Assembly (NCBI RefSeq): GCF_005671395.1
Contig: NZ_CP040428.1
Span: forward strand, 1,364,001 to 1,428,000
Direction: 5' to 3'
Length of the DNA: 64,000 nucleotides
Source: Jejubacter calystegiae
Lineage (GTDB): Bacteria; Pseudomonadota; Gammaproteobacteria; Enterobacterales; Enterobacteriaceae
Below the pieces are notes generated by a model. It ran no database searches. It had not been told where the DNA came from and saw nothing but the letters and a program-made list of their open reading frames with translations. Both the position numbers and the translations under genes were made by a program. Shown one piece after another: positions 1-11,191 of the stretch (within the stretch, counting starts at the first letter, position 1; every line of letters starts with the position of its first letter).

Positions 1-428
1 TGTTCTTCTTTGCCGGCATCGAACGGCAGGCGTGAACCCAGCAGCAACATACCGTCGATCTGGCGGGGAATGACTAAGTCGATCAGCGTTTTTTCCTGCT
101 GATTCTGGTGAGCGCAGTCGCCTATCAAAACCAGGTAGCCGTGGCTGGCGGCGGTCACTTCAATGCCGCGAATAATTTCACTGAAGAAGGGATCGCAGAT
201 ATCGGGGACGATAACCATAATGGTACGTGAGTCGCTGCGTCGGATGCTGCGCCCCAGTGTGTGGGGCAGGTAGCCCACCTCGATGGCGGCCTGTTCCACC
301 CGGCTGCGGGTAGTCTGGGAGACCTTCTCCGGATTGGTCAGGGCCCTGGATACCGTCGCCGTGGAGACCTGTGCCTGACGGGCGACATCTTTCATGGTTG
401 CACCTGCAACCTGCTTCCTGGTCTTCAA
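1..428 (-). CDS. cytR: Transcriptional repressor CytR, LacI family (N-terminal part, cut by window edge)
   Basis: LacI-family repressor that in relatives controls nucleoside uptake and catabolism together with CRP. The visible 142 codons include the helix-turn-helix (MKDVARQAQVSTATVSRAL) and the start of the sugar-binding-type domain (VIVPDICDPFFSEIIRGIE), which are distinctive for CytR. The rest lies beyond position 1. The start is taken as TTG at 428: it aligns with the E. coli N-terminus (L-K-T-R-K-Q for M-K-A-K-K-Q), and a GAGG ribosome site lies about 9 bases upstream. An internal ATG at 395 would cut into the HTH leader. priA follows upstream on the same strand, as in E. coli. The identification is firm; the TTG start is an inference. 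Confidence 0.9.
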   Translation of the reverse strand, partial: MKTRKQVAGATMKDVARQAQVSTATVSRALTNPEKVSQTTRSRVEQAAIEVGYLPHTLGRSIRRSDSRTIMVIVPDICDPFFSEIIRGIEVTAASHGYLVLIGDCAHQNQQEKTLIDLVIPRQIDGMLLLGSRLPFDAGKEE

Positions 429-581
429 CTTCTTCTACCTCACGCGCTTCCGCCGGGACAGCAACATCCGGTTAGCTGTCGGATTCCACATTCTTAACAG
501 ATTATCAGAGACAGCTGTTACAAAAATTTCATCCGAATTGTGACTGAAGTTAAATTCTTAGATCCGCCTCGCATTCCCTTA

Positions 582-2828
<2,247 letters not shown>

Positions 2829-2987
2829 TCATTGTGAGGATAAGAATTGCATTGCCTGATGCGATTCTGTATGATTCGCCGCCTTTGAAGCGTGAATTAC
2901 GTCTTCGAAAGAACCTATTTTATTAACATCGCGTGGTGTCTGGCGTTGGGGCCGGAAGAGCGACGCGGCCTTAGACTGAGGTTTCCC

Positions 2988-3200
2988 ATGAAAAAAGGTA
3001 TTCACCCGAATTACGGCGAAATTACTGCAACCTGTTCTTGCGGTAACGTGATCAAAATTGGTTCCACCGCGGGCCACGATCTGAACCTGGACGTATGTGG
3101 CAAATGCCACCCGTTCTACACTGGTAAGCAGCGTGAAGTTGCGACCGGCGGCCGCGTAGATCGCTTCAACAAGCGTTTCAGCATTCCGGGCAGCAAATAA
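2988..3200 (+). CDS. rpmE: 50S ribosomal protein L31, zinc-binding type
   Basis: Large-subunit ribosomal protein of 70 aa, the same length as in E. coli. The four zinc ligands of the C+ form are present (CSC at 16-18, CGKC at 37-40). A longer reading from 2892 is open, but the ATG at 2988 aligns with the E. coli N-terminus (MKKGIHPNY) and has GAGG upstream. The gene is divergent from priA and ends 15 bases before a strong terminator shared with metJ. E. coli has yiiX next to it; here that gene is absent. Confidence 0.96.
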   Translation: MKKGIHPNYGEITATCSCGNVIKIGSTAGHDLNLDVCGKCHPFYTGKQREVATGGRVDRFNKRFSIPGSK

Positions 3201-3214
3201 GTCCGGTTCGGAAC

Positions 3215-3246
3215 GAAAAAAAGCCGCCTTTCTGGCGGCTTTTTTG
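3215..3246. terminator. Bidirectional terminator between rpmE and metJ
   Basis: An AGCCGCC / GGCGGCT stem with a TTTC-type loop is flanked by seven A on one side and six T on the other, so it can end both convergent genes. Confidence 0.9.
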
Positions 3247-3249
3247 TTG

Positions 3250-3567
3250 CTAGTATTCCCACGTATCCGGATCGATACCCAGTTCACGCATAATCTCTTT
3301 GGCCGCTTCCGGGATCTCATCACCGCGCTCTTTACGCAAGTCTTCATCATTCGGCAGGGGCTGGCCGGTAAATGCATGCAGGAACGCTTCGCACAGCAGT
3401 TCGCTGTTGGTGGCGTGACGCAGGTTATTCACCTGACGGCGCGTGCGTTCGTCAGTGAGGATTTTTAACACCTTCAGAGGAATGGATACCGTAATTTTCT
3501 TTACTTGCTCACTCTTCTTACCGTGCTCAGCGTAGGGGCTGATATATTCGCCGCTCCATTCAGCCAT
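3250..3567 (-). CDS. metJ: Met regulon repressor MetJ
   Basis: Ribbon-helix-helix repressor that binds 8-bp met boxes with S-adenosylmethionine as co-repressor. The protein is 105 aa, the usual length. The beta-strand DNA-reading segment ([15 protein letters not shown]) and the following helices ([24 protein letters not shown]) match E. coli MetJ. It is transcribed away from metB across a shared operator at 3733-3764. Two of its targets, metBL and metF, are in this window. Confidence 0.97.
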   Translation of the reverse strand: MAEWSGEYISPYAEHGKKSEQVKKITVSIPLKVLKILTDERTRRQVNNLRHATNSELLCEAFLHAFTGQPLPNDEDLRKERGDEIPEAAKEIMRELGIDPDTWEY

Positions 3568-3732
3568 GGGATACCTTTTAATCCTCTCAAATCTGTGTAA
3601 TCAACGCCGGAACCGTCGCCCGACCTTTTTTGCCTTTGTATAATATACCGTTCTTTCCGGCAGATTACTGTGGCTGTTCGCTAAAACCCATAATTTTAGC
3701 GGCAATTATGCTTTTGCTCAATCTATACGCAA

Positions 3733-3764
3733 AGAAGTTTAGATGTCCAGATGTATTGACGTCC
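3733..3764. promoter_or_regulatory. MetJ operator: four tandem met boxes
   Basis: Four contiguous 8-mers, AGAAGTTT, AGATGTCC, AGATGTAT and TGACGTCC, resemble the AGACGTCT consensus. They lie between metJ and metB, where E. coli has the equivalent array. MetJ dimers bind such boxes side by side. Confidence 0.88.
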
Positions 3765-3820
3765 ATTGCCGCAGTGTTTACCCTGTGGCTGACTTTTATT
3801 CGCAAGCCAGGACCGACACT

Positions 3821-4981
3821 ATGACGCGTAAACAGGCCACCATCGCAGTACGTAGCGGTTTGAATGACGACGAGCAGTACGGCTGCGTTGTCCCGCCTAT
3901 TCATCTCTCCAGTACCTACAATTTTACCGGCTTCAATGAACCACGCGCCCATGACTATTCGCGACGCGGCAACCCGACGCGCGACGTGGTACAGCGAGCG
4001 CTGGCTGAGCTGGAAGGAGGGGCGGGCGCCGTGATGACCAATACCGGGATGTCGGCTATTCATCTGGTGACTACCGTCTTCCTGAAACCTGGGGATCTGC
4101 TGGTGGCGCCTCATGACTGCTACGGCGGCAGTTACCGCCTGTTTGATAGCCTGGCGAAACGTGGTTGCTACCGTGTTGAATTTGTCGATCAGGGCGATGA
4201 GGCGGCGCTACGCGCTGCACTGGCGCAGAAACCGAAACTGGTGCTGGTGGAAAGCCCCAGCAATCCGCTACTGAGAGTGGTAGACATTGAGAAGATTTGC
4301 CAGCTGGCGCGGGAAGCAGGCGCAGTCAGCGTGGTGGATAACACTTTTATGAGCCCCGCGCTGCAGAGCCCGCTGGCGCTGGGCGCCGATCTGGTGCTCC
4401 ACTCTTGCACCAAATATCTGAATGGCCACTCCGATGTCGTGGCGGGAGCGGTCATCGCCCGGGAGCCGGAAACGGTCACCGAGCTGGCCTGGTGGGCGAA
4501 TAATATTGGCGTTACCGGTAGCGCCTTCGACAGTTACCTGTTGCTGCGCGGTCTGCGGACGCTGGCGCCGCGTATGGAAGCCGCGCAACGCAATGCGCTG
4601 GCGATAGTTGAGTATCTGAAGACCCAGCCGCTGGTGAAAAAGCTGTATCATCCCTCGCTGCCGGAAAACCAGGGCTATGAGATTGCTGTCCGACAGCAGA
4701 AAGGGCCGGGCGCCATGCTCAGTTTTGAACTGGCTGGAGATGAAGCACAATTACGGCGCTTCCTGAGCGGCCTGTCGCTGTTTACGCTGGCGGAGTCGCT
4801 GGGCGGGGTGGAAAGCCTGATCTCTCACGCTGCCACTATGACCCATGCGGGCATGGCGCCGGAAGCACGCACTGCCGCCGGTATTTCGGATACGCTGCTG
4901 CGTATCTCAACGGGCATTGAAGATAGTGAAGATTTAATCGCCGATCTGGAAAATGGCTTCCGGATCGCCGCCGAGGGGTAA
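3821..4981 (+). CDS. metB: Cystathionine gamma-synthase
   Basis: PLP enzyme joining O-succinylhomoserine and cysteine to cystathionine, the first trans-sulfuration step to methionine. The protein is 386 aa, as in E. coli. The PLP lysine is K198 in HSCTKYLNGHSD; the glycine-rich cofactor loop and the YSRRGNPT motif are present. The frame is open from 3743, but that upstream start would lie inside the met boxes, so the ATG at 3821 (MTRKQATIAVRSG) is chosen. metL starts 2 bases after its stop, giving a metBL operon repressed by MetJ. Confidence 0.96.
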   Translation: MTRKQATIAVRSGLNDDEQYGCVVPPIHLSSTYNFTGFNEPRAHDYSRRGNPTRDVVQRALAELEGGAGAVMTNTGMSAIHLVTTVFLKPGDLLVAPHDCYGGSYRLFDSLAKRGCYRVEFVDQGDEAALRAALAQKPKLVLVESPSNPLLRVVDIEKICQLAREAGAVSVVDNTFMSPALQSPLALGADLVLHSCTKYLNGHSDVVAGAVIAREPETVTELAWWANNIGVTGSAFDSYLLLRGLRTLAPRMEAAQRNALAIVEYLKTQPLVKKLYHPSLPENQGYEIAVRQQKGPGAMLSFELAGDEAQLRRFLSGLSLFTLAESLGGVESLISHAATMTHAGMAPEARTAAGISDTLLRISTGIEDSEDLIADLENGFRIAAEG

Positions 4982-4983
4982 CC

Positions 4984-7416
4984 ATGAGTGTTTCAGTACC
5001 GGTAGGGACGGCAGAACGTCAATTGCATAAATTTGGCGGCAGTAGCCTGGCTGATTCGAAGTGTTATTTGCGCGTCGCCGGGATCATAACCGACTACTCC
5101 CGGCCCGGAGATATGATGGTGGTTTCCGCTGCGGGCAGTACCACCAACCAGTTGATAAATTGGCTAAAATTGAGCCAGAGCGATCGTCTTGCCGCGCATC
5201 AGGTACAGCAGTCGCTGCGCCGTTATCAGAGTGAATTAATCAGCGATCTGCTGCCGCCGGAACAGGCTGACGGCCTGACGGCCGAATTTATCCAGGATCT
5301 GGAACGGTTGGCGGCGCTACTGGACGATAAAGTCACCGACGCGGTCTATGCCGAAGTGGTGGGGCACGGGGAGATTTGGTCGGCACGACTGATGGCCGCG
5401 CTACTTAACCTTCAGGATATCGATGCGGTAGTGCTGGATGCCCGGGAATTTTTGCGCGCCGAGCGTGCCGCACAGCCTCAGGTCGACGAGGCGCTCTCTT
5501 ATCCGCAGTTGCAGACGTTGCTGGCCCGGTACCCAGGTAAGCGCCTGGTGGTCACTGGCTTTATCTCGCGCAATGGCGCGGGGGAAACGGTGCTGTTGGG
5601 ACGCAACGGCTCCGACTATTCCGCCACCCAGATCGGGGCGCTGGCCGGTGTTTCCCGGGTCACCATCTGGAGCGATGTGGCCGGGGTGTACAGCGCGGAC
5701 CCTCGTAAGGTGAAGGATGCCTGTCTGCTGCCGCTGCTGCGGCTGGATGAAGCCAGCGAGCTGGCCCGTCTGGCGGCGCCGGTACTGCACGCTCGTACCC
5801 TTCAGCCAGTCTCCGCCAGCGATATCGATCTGCAATTACGCTGTAGCTACAACCCGGAGCAGGGCTCCACCCGCATTGAGCGGGTGCTGGCTTCCGGCAC
5901 TGGCGCGCGTATTGTGACCAGCCATGATGACGTCTGCCTGATTGAATTGCGCATAGCGCCACAGCAGGATTTCCGTCAGGCCCGGCTTGATATCGATCAG
6001 TTACTTAAGCGCGCCCAGTTACGGCCGCTGGCGATGGGTATTCATCCCGATCGCAATCTGATTCAGCTCTGTTACACCCAGGAAGTGGTGAGCAGTGCGC
6101 TTGATCTGTTGGAAGAAGCGGGGCTGCCGGGCGAGTTGCGCCTGCGCGAGGGACTGGCGCTGGTGGCGATGGTGGGAGCTGGCGTGTGTCGTAACCCGCT
6201 GCACAGCCACCGTTTTTGGCAGCAGTTAAAAGATCAGCCGGTAGAGTTTATCTGGCAGTCTGAAGAGGGTATCAGCCTGGTGGCGGTGCTGCGGGTGGGG
6301 CCGACGGAAAGTTTGATCCAGGGCCTGCACCAGACGCTGTTCCGGGCTGAGAAACGCATCGGTTTGATTCTGTTCGGCAAAGGCAATATCGGTTCACGCT
6401 GGCTGGAGCTGTTCGCCCGCGAAAAGGAGACGCTTTCTGCCCGCACCGGGTTTGAGTTTGTGCTGGCAGGGGTAGTGGACAGTCGTCGCAGCCTGCTGAG
6501 TTACGATGGTCTGGATGCCAGCCGGGCGCTGGCCTTCTTTAATGATGAAGCGCAGGAGCAGGATGAAGAGTCGCTGTTCCTGTGGATGCGTTCTCATCCG
6601 TGGGACGATCTTGTAGTGCTGGATGTGACCGCCAGTGAGGGCCTGGCCGCGCAGTATCTGGATTTTGCCAGCTACGGTTTCCACGTTATTAGCGCAAACA
6701 AGGTGGCAGGCGCTTCCTGCAGCAACAGCTATCGCCAGGTGCGTGACGCCTTTGCTAAAACCGGTCGTCACTGGCTCTATAACGCCACGGTTGGTGCCGG
6801 GCTGCCGGTGAATCACACGGTGCGCGATCTGCGTGAGAGCGGCGACAGCATCCTCTCTATTAGCGGGATTTTCTCTGGTACGCTTTCCTGGCTGTTCCTG
6901 CAGTTTGACGGCTCGGTACCCTTTACCGATCTGGTGGACCAGGCCTGGCAGCAGGGGCTGACCGAGCCAGATCCGCGGGTTGACCTGTCGGGTAAGGACG
7001 TAATGCGCAAACTGGTGATACTGGCCCGCGAAGCCGGTTACGACATTGAACCCGATCAGGTGCGCGTGGAGTCGCTGGTGCCGGAAGGCTGTGAGTCGGG
7101 TTCGGTAGATCACTTCTTTGAAAACGGCGATGAGCTGAATGCCCAGATGGTGCAGCGACTGGAGGCGGCCCGTGAGATGGGGCTGGTGCTGCGCTATGTG
7201 GCACGTTTTGACGCCAACGGTAAGGCCAGGGTTGGGGTGGAAGCGGTGCGCCCGGAACATCCGCTGGCTGCGCTACTGCCCTGCGACAACGTCTTTGCTA
7301 TTGAAAGCCGCTGGTATCGCGATAACCCGTTGGTGATTCGCGGCCCCGGCGCCGGACGCGACGTTACCGCAGGGGCGATTCAGTCCGATATCAACCGTCT
7401 GGCGCAGCTGCTGTAA
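4984..7416 (+). CDS. metL: Bifunctional aspartokinase II / homoserine dehydrogenase II
   Basis: Carries out the first and third steps of the aspartate pathway toward methionine. The 810-aa fusion matches E. coli MetL in length. The aspartokinase part starts with KFGGSSLAD (16-24). The homoserine dehydrogenase part begins near residue 459 with the NAD(P) motif GKGNIGSRWL and includes ANKVAG. It is co-transcribed with metB. In E. coli metF follows directly; here about 10 kb with secretion and lipase genes on the other strand intervene. Confidence 0.96.
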   Translation: MSVSVPVGTAERQLHKFGGSSLADSKCYLRVAGIITDYSRPGDMMVVSAAGSTTNQLINWLKLSQSDRLAAHQVQQSLRRYQSELISDLLPPEQADGLTAEFIQDLERLAALLDDKVTDAVYAEVVGHGEIWSARLMAALLNLQDIDAVVLDAREFLRAERAAQPQVDEALSYPQLQTLLARYPGKRLVVTGFISRNGAGETVLLGRNGSDYSATQIGALAGVSRVTIWSDVAGVYSADPRKVKDACLLPLLRLDEASELARLAAPVLHARTLQPVSASDIDLQLRCSYNPEQGSTRIERVLASGTGARIVTSHDDVCLIELRIAPQQDFRQARLDIDQLLKRAQLRPLAMGIHPDRNLIQLCYTQEVVSSALDLLEEAGLPGELRLREGLALVAMVGAGVCRNPLHSHRFWQQLKDQPVEFIWQSEEGISLVAVLRVGPTESLIQGLHQTLFRAEKRIGLILFGKGNIGSRWLELFAREKETLSARTGFEFVLAGVVDSRRSLLSYDGLDASRALAFFNDEAQEQDEESLFLWMRSHPWDDLVVLDVTASEGLAAQYLDFASYGFHVISANKVAGASCSNSYRQVRDAFAKTGRHWLYNATVGAGLPVNHTVRDLRESGDSILSISGIFSGTLSWLFLQFDGSVPFTDLVDQAWQQGLTEPDPRVDLSGKDVMRKLVILAREAGYDIEPDQVRVESLVPEGCESGSVDHFFENGDELNAQMVQRLEAAREMGLVLRYVARFDANGKARVGVEAVRPEHPLAALLPCDNVFAIESRWYRDNPLVIRGPGAGRDVTAGAIQSDINRLAQLL

Positions 7417-7504
7417 CGCATTCAGGACTGCCCTCAGTTACGGGCTAAGAGTTGAATCACGATAAGTCTGCACGTACATAATTTCCCTTATTTTTCAGGA
7501 ATGA

Positions 7505-7531
7505 ATAAAGGGACTGTATAAGTCCCTTTAT
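7505..7531. terminator. Inverted repeat between convergent metL and the RTX block (likely terminator)
   Basis: A perfect 11-bp stem (ATAAAGGGACT / AGTCCCTTTAT, loop GTATA) lies between two convergent units. Neither side has a clean T-run, so the terminator role is inferred from position and stem strength. Confidence 0.5.
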
Positions 7532-7549
7532 AGTTATATGTTGTCCCAT

Positions 7550-8353
7550 TTAGCCCAGAATGAATTGGCTTTCGTGAACCTGATCGAGTGTCAGGCCAAC
7601 CAGCATGGCGGAGCTGTCGCCGCAGGTAAATAACAGACCATCTTCGCTTTCAGAAAGATAGTCAAGGTAGTTACCGTTAACCATCGTATGGCTGTTGCCC
7701 ATAATCACCAGCTTATCATCGCTGCCAAAATCGTAAATGGTGTTATGACCGAATTTATCGCTGGCAAAAAGGATGATATCGCTGCCGCTATCCAGATAAA
7801 GGGTATCGTTGGCTGTGCCGCTGGCGAAAACGTCGTCGCCGGCTGAGCCGTGCATAATGGTATCCTGTCCATAGCTGAGTAACCAACTGGTATCATTGTT
7901 ACCAAAACCACCACTTTCCGGGGCAAAAATCTCGCTGGCTTTGAACAGATCGCCATGAACCGCATTGGCGTAGCTAAAGGCGATATCGCCATCTGCCATC
8001 AGGCCATTATCGGTGATGGTATAAATATTTTGTTGATCGTTAATTGTCTCAACGCCCTGTAGCAGAGAGAGCGTTCCGTCACTGCTTTTAACAAATATCA
8101 AACCGTTAATTGCTTTTGCAACAGAAAATTCAGACAGAGCCTCGTTGATTTCGTAACAATCGTTACCTTCGCCACCAGAAATAATATTAAAGCCACCGCC
8201 ATCACGCAGCGTATCATCACCGTCCGTACCGGTCAGATAGCAGATACCTTCGTCGCCAATGAGCAAATTGTCACCTTCAGTGCCGATATTGCTGGTCGGT
8301 GCTTGAGTTGACAGAGCGGCGTTCTTTTCACTGGTTTCCTGATAAATAGACAT
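7550..8353 (-). CDS. Short RTX secretion-domain protein without lipase domain
   Basis: A 267-aa protein resembling only the C-terminal half of the two lipases upstream of it. A 30-residue low-complexity N-terminus is followed by degenerate glycine/aspartate-rich RTX nonapeptides (about 42-66 and 168-190) and a C-terminus DQVHESQFILG. The last matches the lipase type I secretion tail DQVHENQFVLA. No GxSxG motif and no alpha/beta-hydrolase segment is present. It is the last gene of the apparent block, 144 bases after lipase 2. Likely a secreted calcium-binding RTX protein. It could be a lipase that lost its catalytic domain, a folding or secretion partner, or a new substrate. It is too diverged from the twins (for example HTMVNGNYLDYLSESEDG) to be a fresh deletion copy. 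Confidence 0.75.
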   Translation of the reverse strand: MSIYQETSEKNAALSTQAPTSNIGTEGDNLLIGDEGICYLTGTDGDDTLRDGGGFNIISGGEGNDCYEINEALSEFSVAKAINGLIFVKSSDGTLSLLQGVETINDQQNIYTITDNGLMADGDIAFSYANAVHGDLFKASEIFAPESGGFGNNDTSWLLSYGQDTIMHGSAGDDVFASGTANDTLYLDSGSDIILFASDKFGHNTIYDFGSDDKLVIMGNSHTMVNGNYLDYLSESEDGLLFTCGDSSAMLVGLTLDQVHESQFILG

Positions 8354-8497
8354 ATAGCTGTTTCCTTCTTAGGTAATTAAATCAAAAATAAATATTTTGT
8401 TGATAAATAAACGACCTATAGCAAAGTACTGTTTCCTGCAATCAGTCACGCTTTTGATTTAACGGCTGGATTGTCGTTTAGCGAATTCCGTTTTCTA

Positions 8498-9277
8498 TTA
8501 CGCCAGTACAAACTGGTTTTCATGCACCTGATCGAGTGACAGGCCGACCAGTGAAATGCTGCTTTCGCCACAGCTGAACATCAGACCGTCAGAATCTTCA
8601 GACAGGTAATCGAGCCAGTTGCTGTTGGCGGTAGTTTCTTTGTTAGCCAGGATAACGATTTGATCGTCGCTGCCGAAACCGTAGATAGCGTTGTGACCAA
8701 AATTGTCGGAGGCGAAAAGGAAGGTATCGCTGCCGCCGTTGGCATACATCTGGTCGTTGCCGATGCCGCAGATAAAGACGTCATCTGTGGTGGAGCCGTG
8801 CATGATGGTGTCGCCGTTATAGCTGAACAGCCAGCTGGTGGTGTTAGTGTAGAAGCCGCCATCCTGCGGTGCGAAGATTTCGCTGGCCTGGCCGGTCATG
8901 CTGCCATGCACCGCATTGGCATAGCCGAGCGCCACGTTGCCATCGACTTCCAGACCGCGGCAGGTAATTTCATAGGTAATGGTCCTGGTCTGGAACCATT
9001 CCCAGTAGGTTTCCCTGATAGCTTCCACATCCTGTAACAGGGTAATACCACCGTCGGCACCTTTAATGAAGGTCATCCCGGTAACGCTCTGTGCTACAGA
9101 GGTTTTGCTTATTTCACTCTGTAAGTCGAACAGATCATAACCATCACCGCCGAAAATAATGTTCGAACTCCCTGCATCGCGGAAAGTGTCGTCACCAGTA
9201 AAGCCTTCCAGGTAATCAATACCTGCTCCGCCGCTAATCAGATCGGCTTTTTCGCTACCCAGAATAAAGGTTGGACC
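8498..9277. repeat. 780-bp direct repeat, copy A (3' half of lipase 2)
   Basis: Aligned by eye with 10412-11191 at a constant offset of 1914; about seven mismatches and no gaps. Identity stops abruptly after the codons for GPTFILG on the 5' side of the genes and at the stop codons on the other. This fits recent duplication or gene conversion of the RTX/secretion module. Confidence 0.92.
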
Positions 9278-10255
9278 ATGATGCGGATCGGCAAAGCGGT
9301 TAAGGTCTTCAACCCAGGTTTTTTCCCTCATTTCATCTGACATGCGGGAAACAATAACGGTTGAATCTCTGTCGGTAAAATTATAGGTCTGTGAACTAAG
9401 AACGGTTTTCAGTCCTTCGACATAGTCTGCTGCATTATGTCCGGCCCAGGTTCCCCACATCATGCCGGCAATGGAAAAAATGGTAAAATCACTGGCGGCA
9501 TAAAAATCATTAAACATTACCAGATTGTTTACGCAGGTTTCCTGGGGGGTATCGTGCGCCAGTAGAGAATCAGGGAAGGTGATGTGGGTGCCATCCAATA
9601 CGCGGTATACCGGGTCATTTTCACAACCAATGTTTAACACCTTGTCATCAAAAGTATTTTGTACTGGTGAAGAGATGGCGATATAGTCGGCGTTTTCATA
9701 AAAACTGTTCCAGGCACCGTTAGCTGAAGCCATTGCGGTACTGTTAACCGCCATACCGCCCAGACTCATACCGCTGAACAGCACATCTTCACCGCCAAGG
9801 CCGTTTTTAATGGCATAATTGGCAAGTGTGGAAAGTAATTCACCGAAGGCGTTCTCAACATAGGTATTGGCGAAACCATCAATGGTGGTAAGTAGATCGT
9901 GTATTGTATCCATTTGCGTATTTTCTGAGTTTGTCGGTGAGTCGATAACATCACCGGTCCCCCAATAGCAAACGCCAAGAGATATTAGGTTGCCTGCATC
10001 ATCATATTTGCCAAATATATTTACCTGAGCAGACCAGTAAAAATCTTGTTCTCCGGAAAAAATATCATACCGGTCGCAGGAACCGCTATATCCAATGTCT
10101 TCAGCGCTCAGTATTTTCCATCCAGCGTCACTTGCCATTTTTTCAAATGAAGTTTCCAGAGTGAAGCCGGAAAGTTCGGTACTGTAGGCATTAATGATCA
10201 GCGCATCATTAATCACTGTTTTGTCTTGTTTCTCTTTATAATCAAAAATACTCAT
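8498..10255 (-). CDS. RTX lipase, family I.3 (type I secreted), copy 2
   Basis: Secreted triacylglycerol lipase/polyurethanase-type protein, 585 aa, resembling Serratia LipA (about 613 aa). There is no N-terminal signal peptide. The putative triad is S164 (GMSLG), D214 (CENDPV) and H273 (WAGH), with spacing 50 and 59, close to the 49 and 58 of the Serratia/Pseudomonas enzymes. The nucleophile elbow has Met where family members usually have His (GHSxG). RTX repeats follow GPTFILGSEKAD (about 327-378), and the protein ends in FVLA, typical of type I substrates. The last 260 codons are almost identical in DNA to copy 1; the catalytic half is well diverged. It lies downstream of the transporter genes on the same strand. 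Confidence 0.88.
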   Translation of the reverse strand: MSIFDYKEKQDKTVINDALIINAYSTELSGFTLETSFEKMASDAGWKILSAEDIGYSGSCDRYDIFSGEQDFYWSAQVNIFGKYDDAGNLISLGVCYWGTGDVIDSPTNSENTQMDTIHDLLTTIDGFANTYVENAFGELLSTLANYAIKNGLGGEDVLFSGMSLGGMAVNSTAMASANGAWNSFYENADYIAISSPVQNTFDDKVLNIGCENDPVYRVLDGTHITFPDSLLAHDTPQETCVNNLVMFNDFYAASDFTIFSIAGMMWGTWAGHNAADYVEGLKTVLSSQTYNFTDRDSTVIVSRMSDEMREKTWVEDLNRFADPHHGPTFILGSEKADLISGGAGIDYLEGFTGDDTFRDAGSSNIIFGGDGYDLFDLQSEISKTSVAQSVTGMTFIKGADGGITLLQDVEAIRETYWEWFQTRTITYEITCRGLEVDGNVALGYANAVHGSMTGQASEIFAPQDGGFYTNTTSWLFSYNGDTIMHGSTTDDVFICGIGNDQMYANGGSDTFLFASDNFGHNAIYGFGSDDQIVILANKETTANSNWLDYLSEDSDGLMFSCGESSISLVGLSLDQVHENQFVLA

Positions 10256-10411
10256 TGTTTTTCTCTGTAAATTTAAACCTGCTTGTCCCTAATGACAGTT
10301 TTTTACTAACGGTGTTTGTTTTGCCAAATAGAACCAGTAAAAATGATGCGTTAGTAATAAGTAGGTTCTCTAAAAATATTAAATAGGTTATGTTGGTTAA
10401 TCTCCGTTAAG

Positions 10412-11191
10412 TTACGCCAGTACAAACTGGTTTTCATGCACCTGATCGAGTGACAGGCCGACCAGCGAAACGCTGCTTTCGCCGCAACTGAACATCAGAC
10501 CGTCAGAATCTTCAGACAGGTAATCGAGCCAGCTGCTGTTGGCGGTAGTTTCTTTGTTAGCCAGGATAACGATTTGATCGTCGCTGCCGAAACCGTAGAT
10601 AGCGTTGTGACCAAAATTGTCGGAGGCGAAAAGGAAGGTATCGCTGCCGCCGTTGGCATACATCTGGTCGTTGCCGATGCCGCAGATAAAGACGTCATCT
10701 GTGGTGGAGCCGTGCATGATGGTGTCGCCGTTATAGCTGAACAGCCAGCTGGTGGTGTTAGTGTAGAAGCCGCCATCCTGCGGTGCGAAGATTTCGCTGG
10801 CCTGGCCGGTCATGCTGCCATGCACCGCATTGGCATAGCCGAGCGCCACGTTGTCATCGACTTCCAGACCGCGGCAGGTAATTTCATAGGTAATGGTCCT
10901 GGTCTGGAACCATTCCCAGTAGGTTTCCCTGATAGCTTCCACATCCTGTAACAGGGTAATACCACCGTCGGCACCTTTAATGAAGGTCATCCCGGTAACG
11001 CTCTGTGCTACAGAGGTTTTGCTTATTTCACTCTGTAAGTCGAACAGATCATAACCATCACCGCCGAAAATAATGTTCGAACTCCCCGCATCGCGGAAAG
11101 TGTCGTCACCAGTAAAGCCTTCCAGGTAATCAATACCTGCTCCGCCGCTAATCAGATCGGCTTTTTCGCTACCCAGAATAAAGGTTGGACC
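10412..11191. repeat. 780-bp direct repeat, copy B (3' half of lipase 1)
   Basis: Partner of the repeat at 8498-9277, same orientation. It encodes the RTX repeats and C-terminal secretion signal of lipase 1. Confidence 0.92.

Noticed and set aside
2829-3377. 182-codon frame antisense to rpmE
   Set aside because: Covers rpmE, its terminator and part of metJ in a wrong frame; not gene-like.
3630-3824. 64-codon open frame between metJ and metB
   Set aside because: Crosses the met boxes and promoter; no ribosome site.
8581-10951. Identical 93- and 125-codon frames in other frames of both lipase genes
   Set aside because: Duplicated only because the 780-bp module is duplicated; not separate genes.
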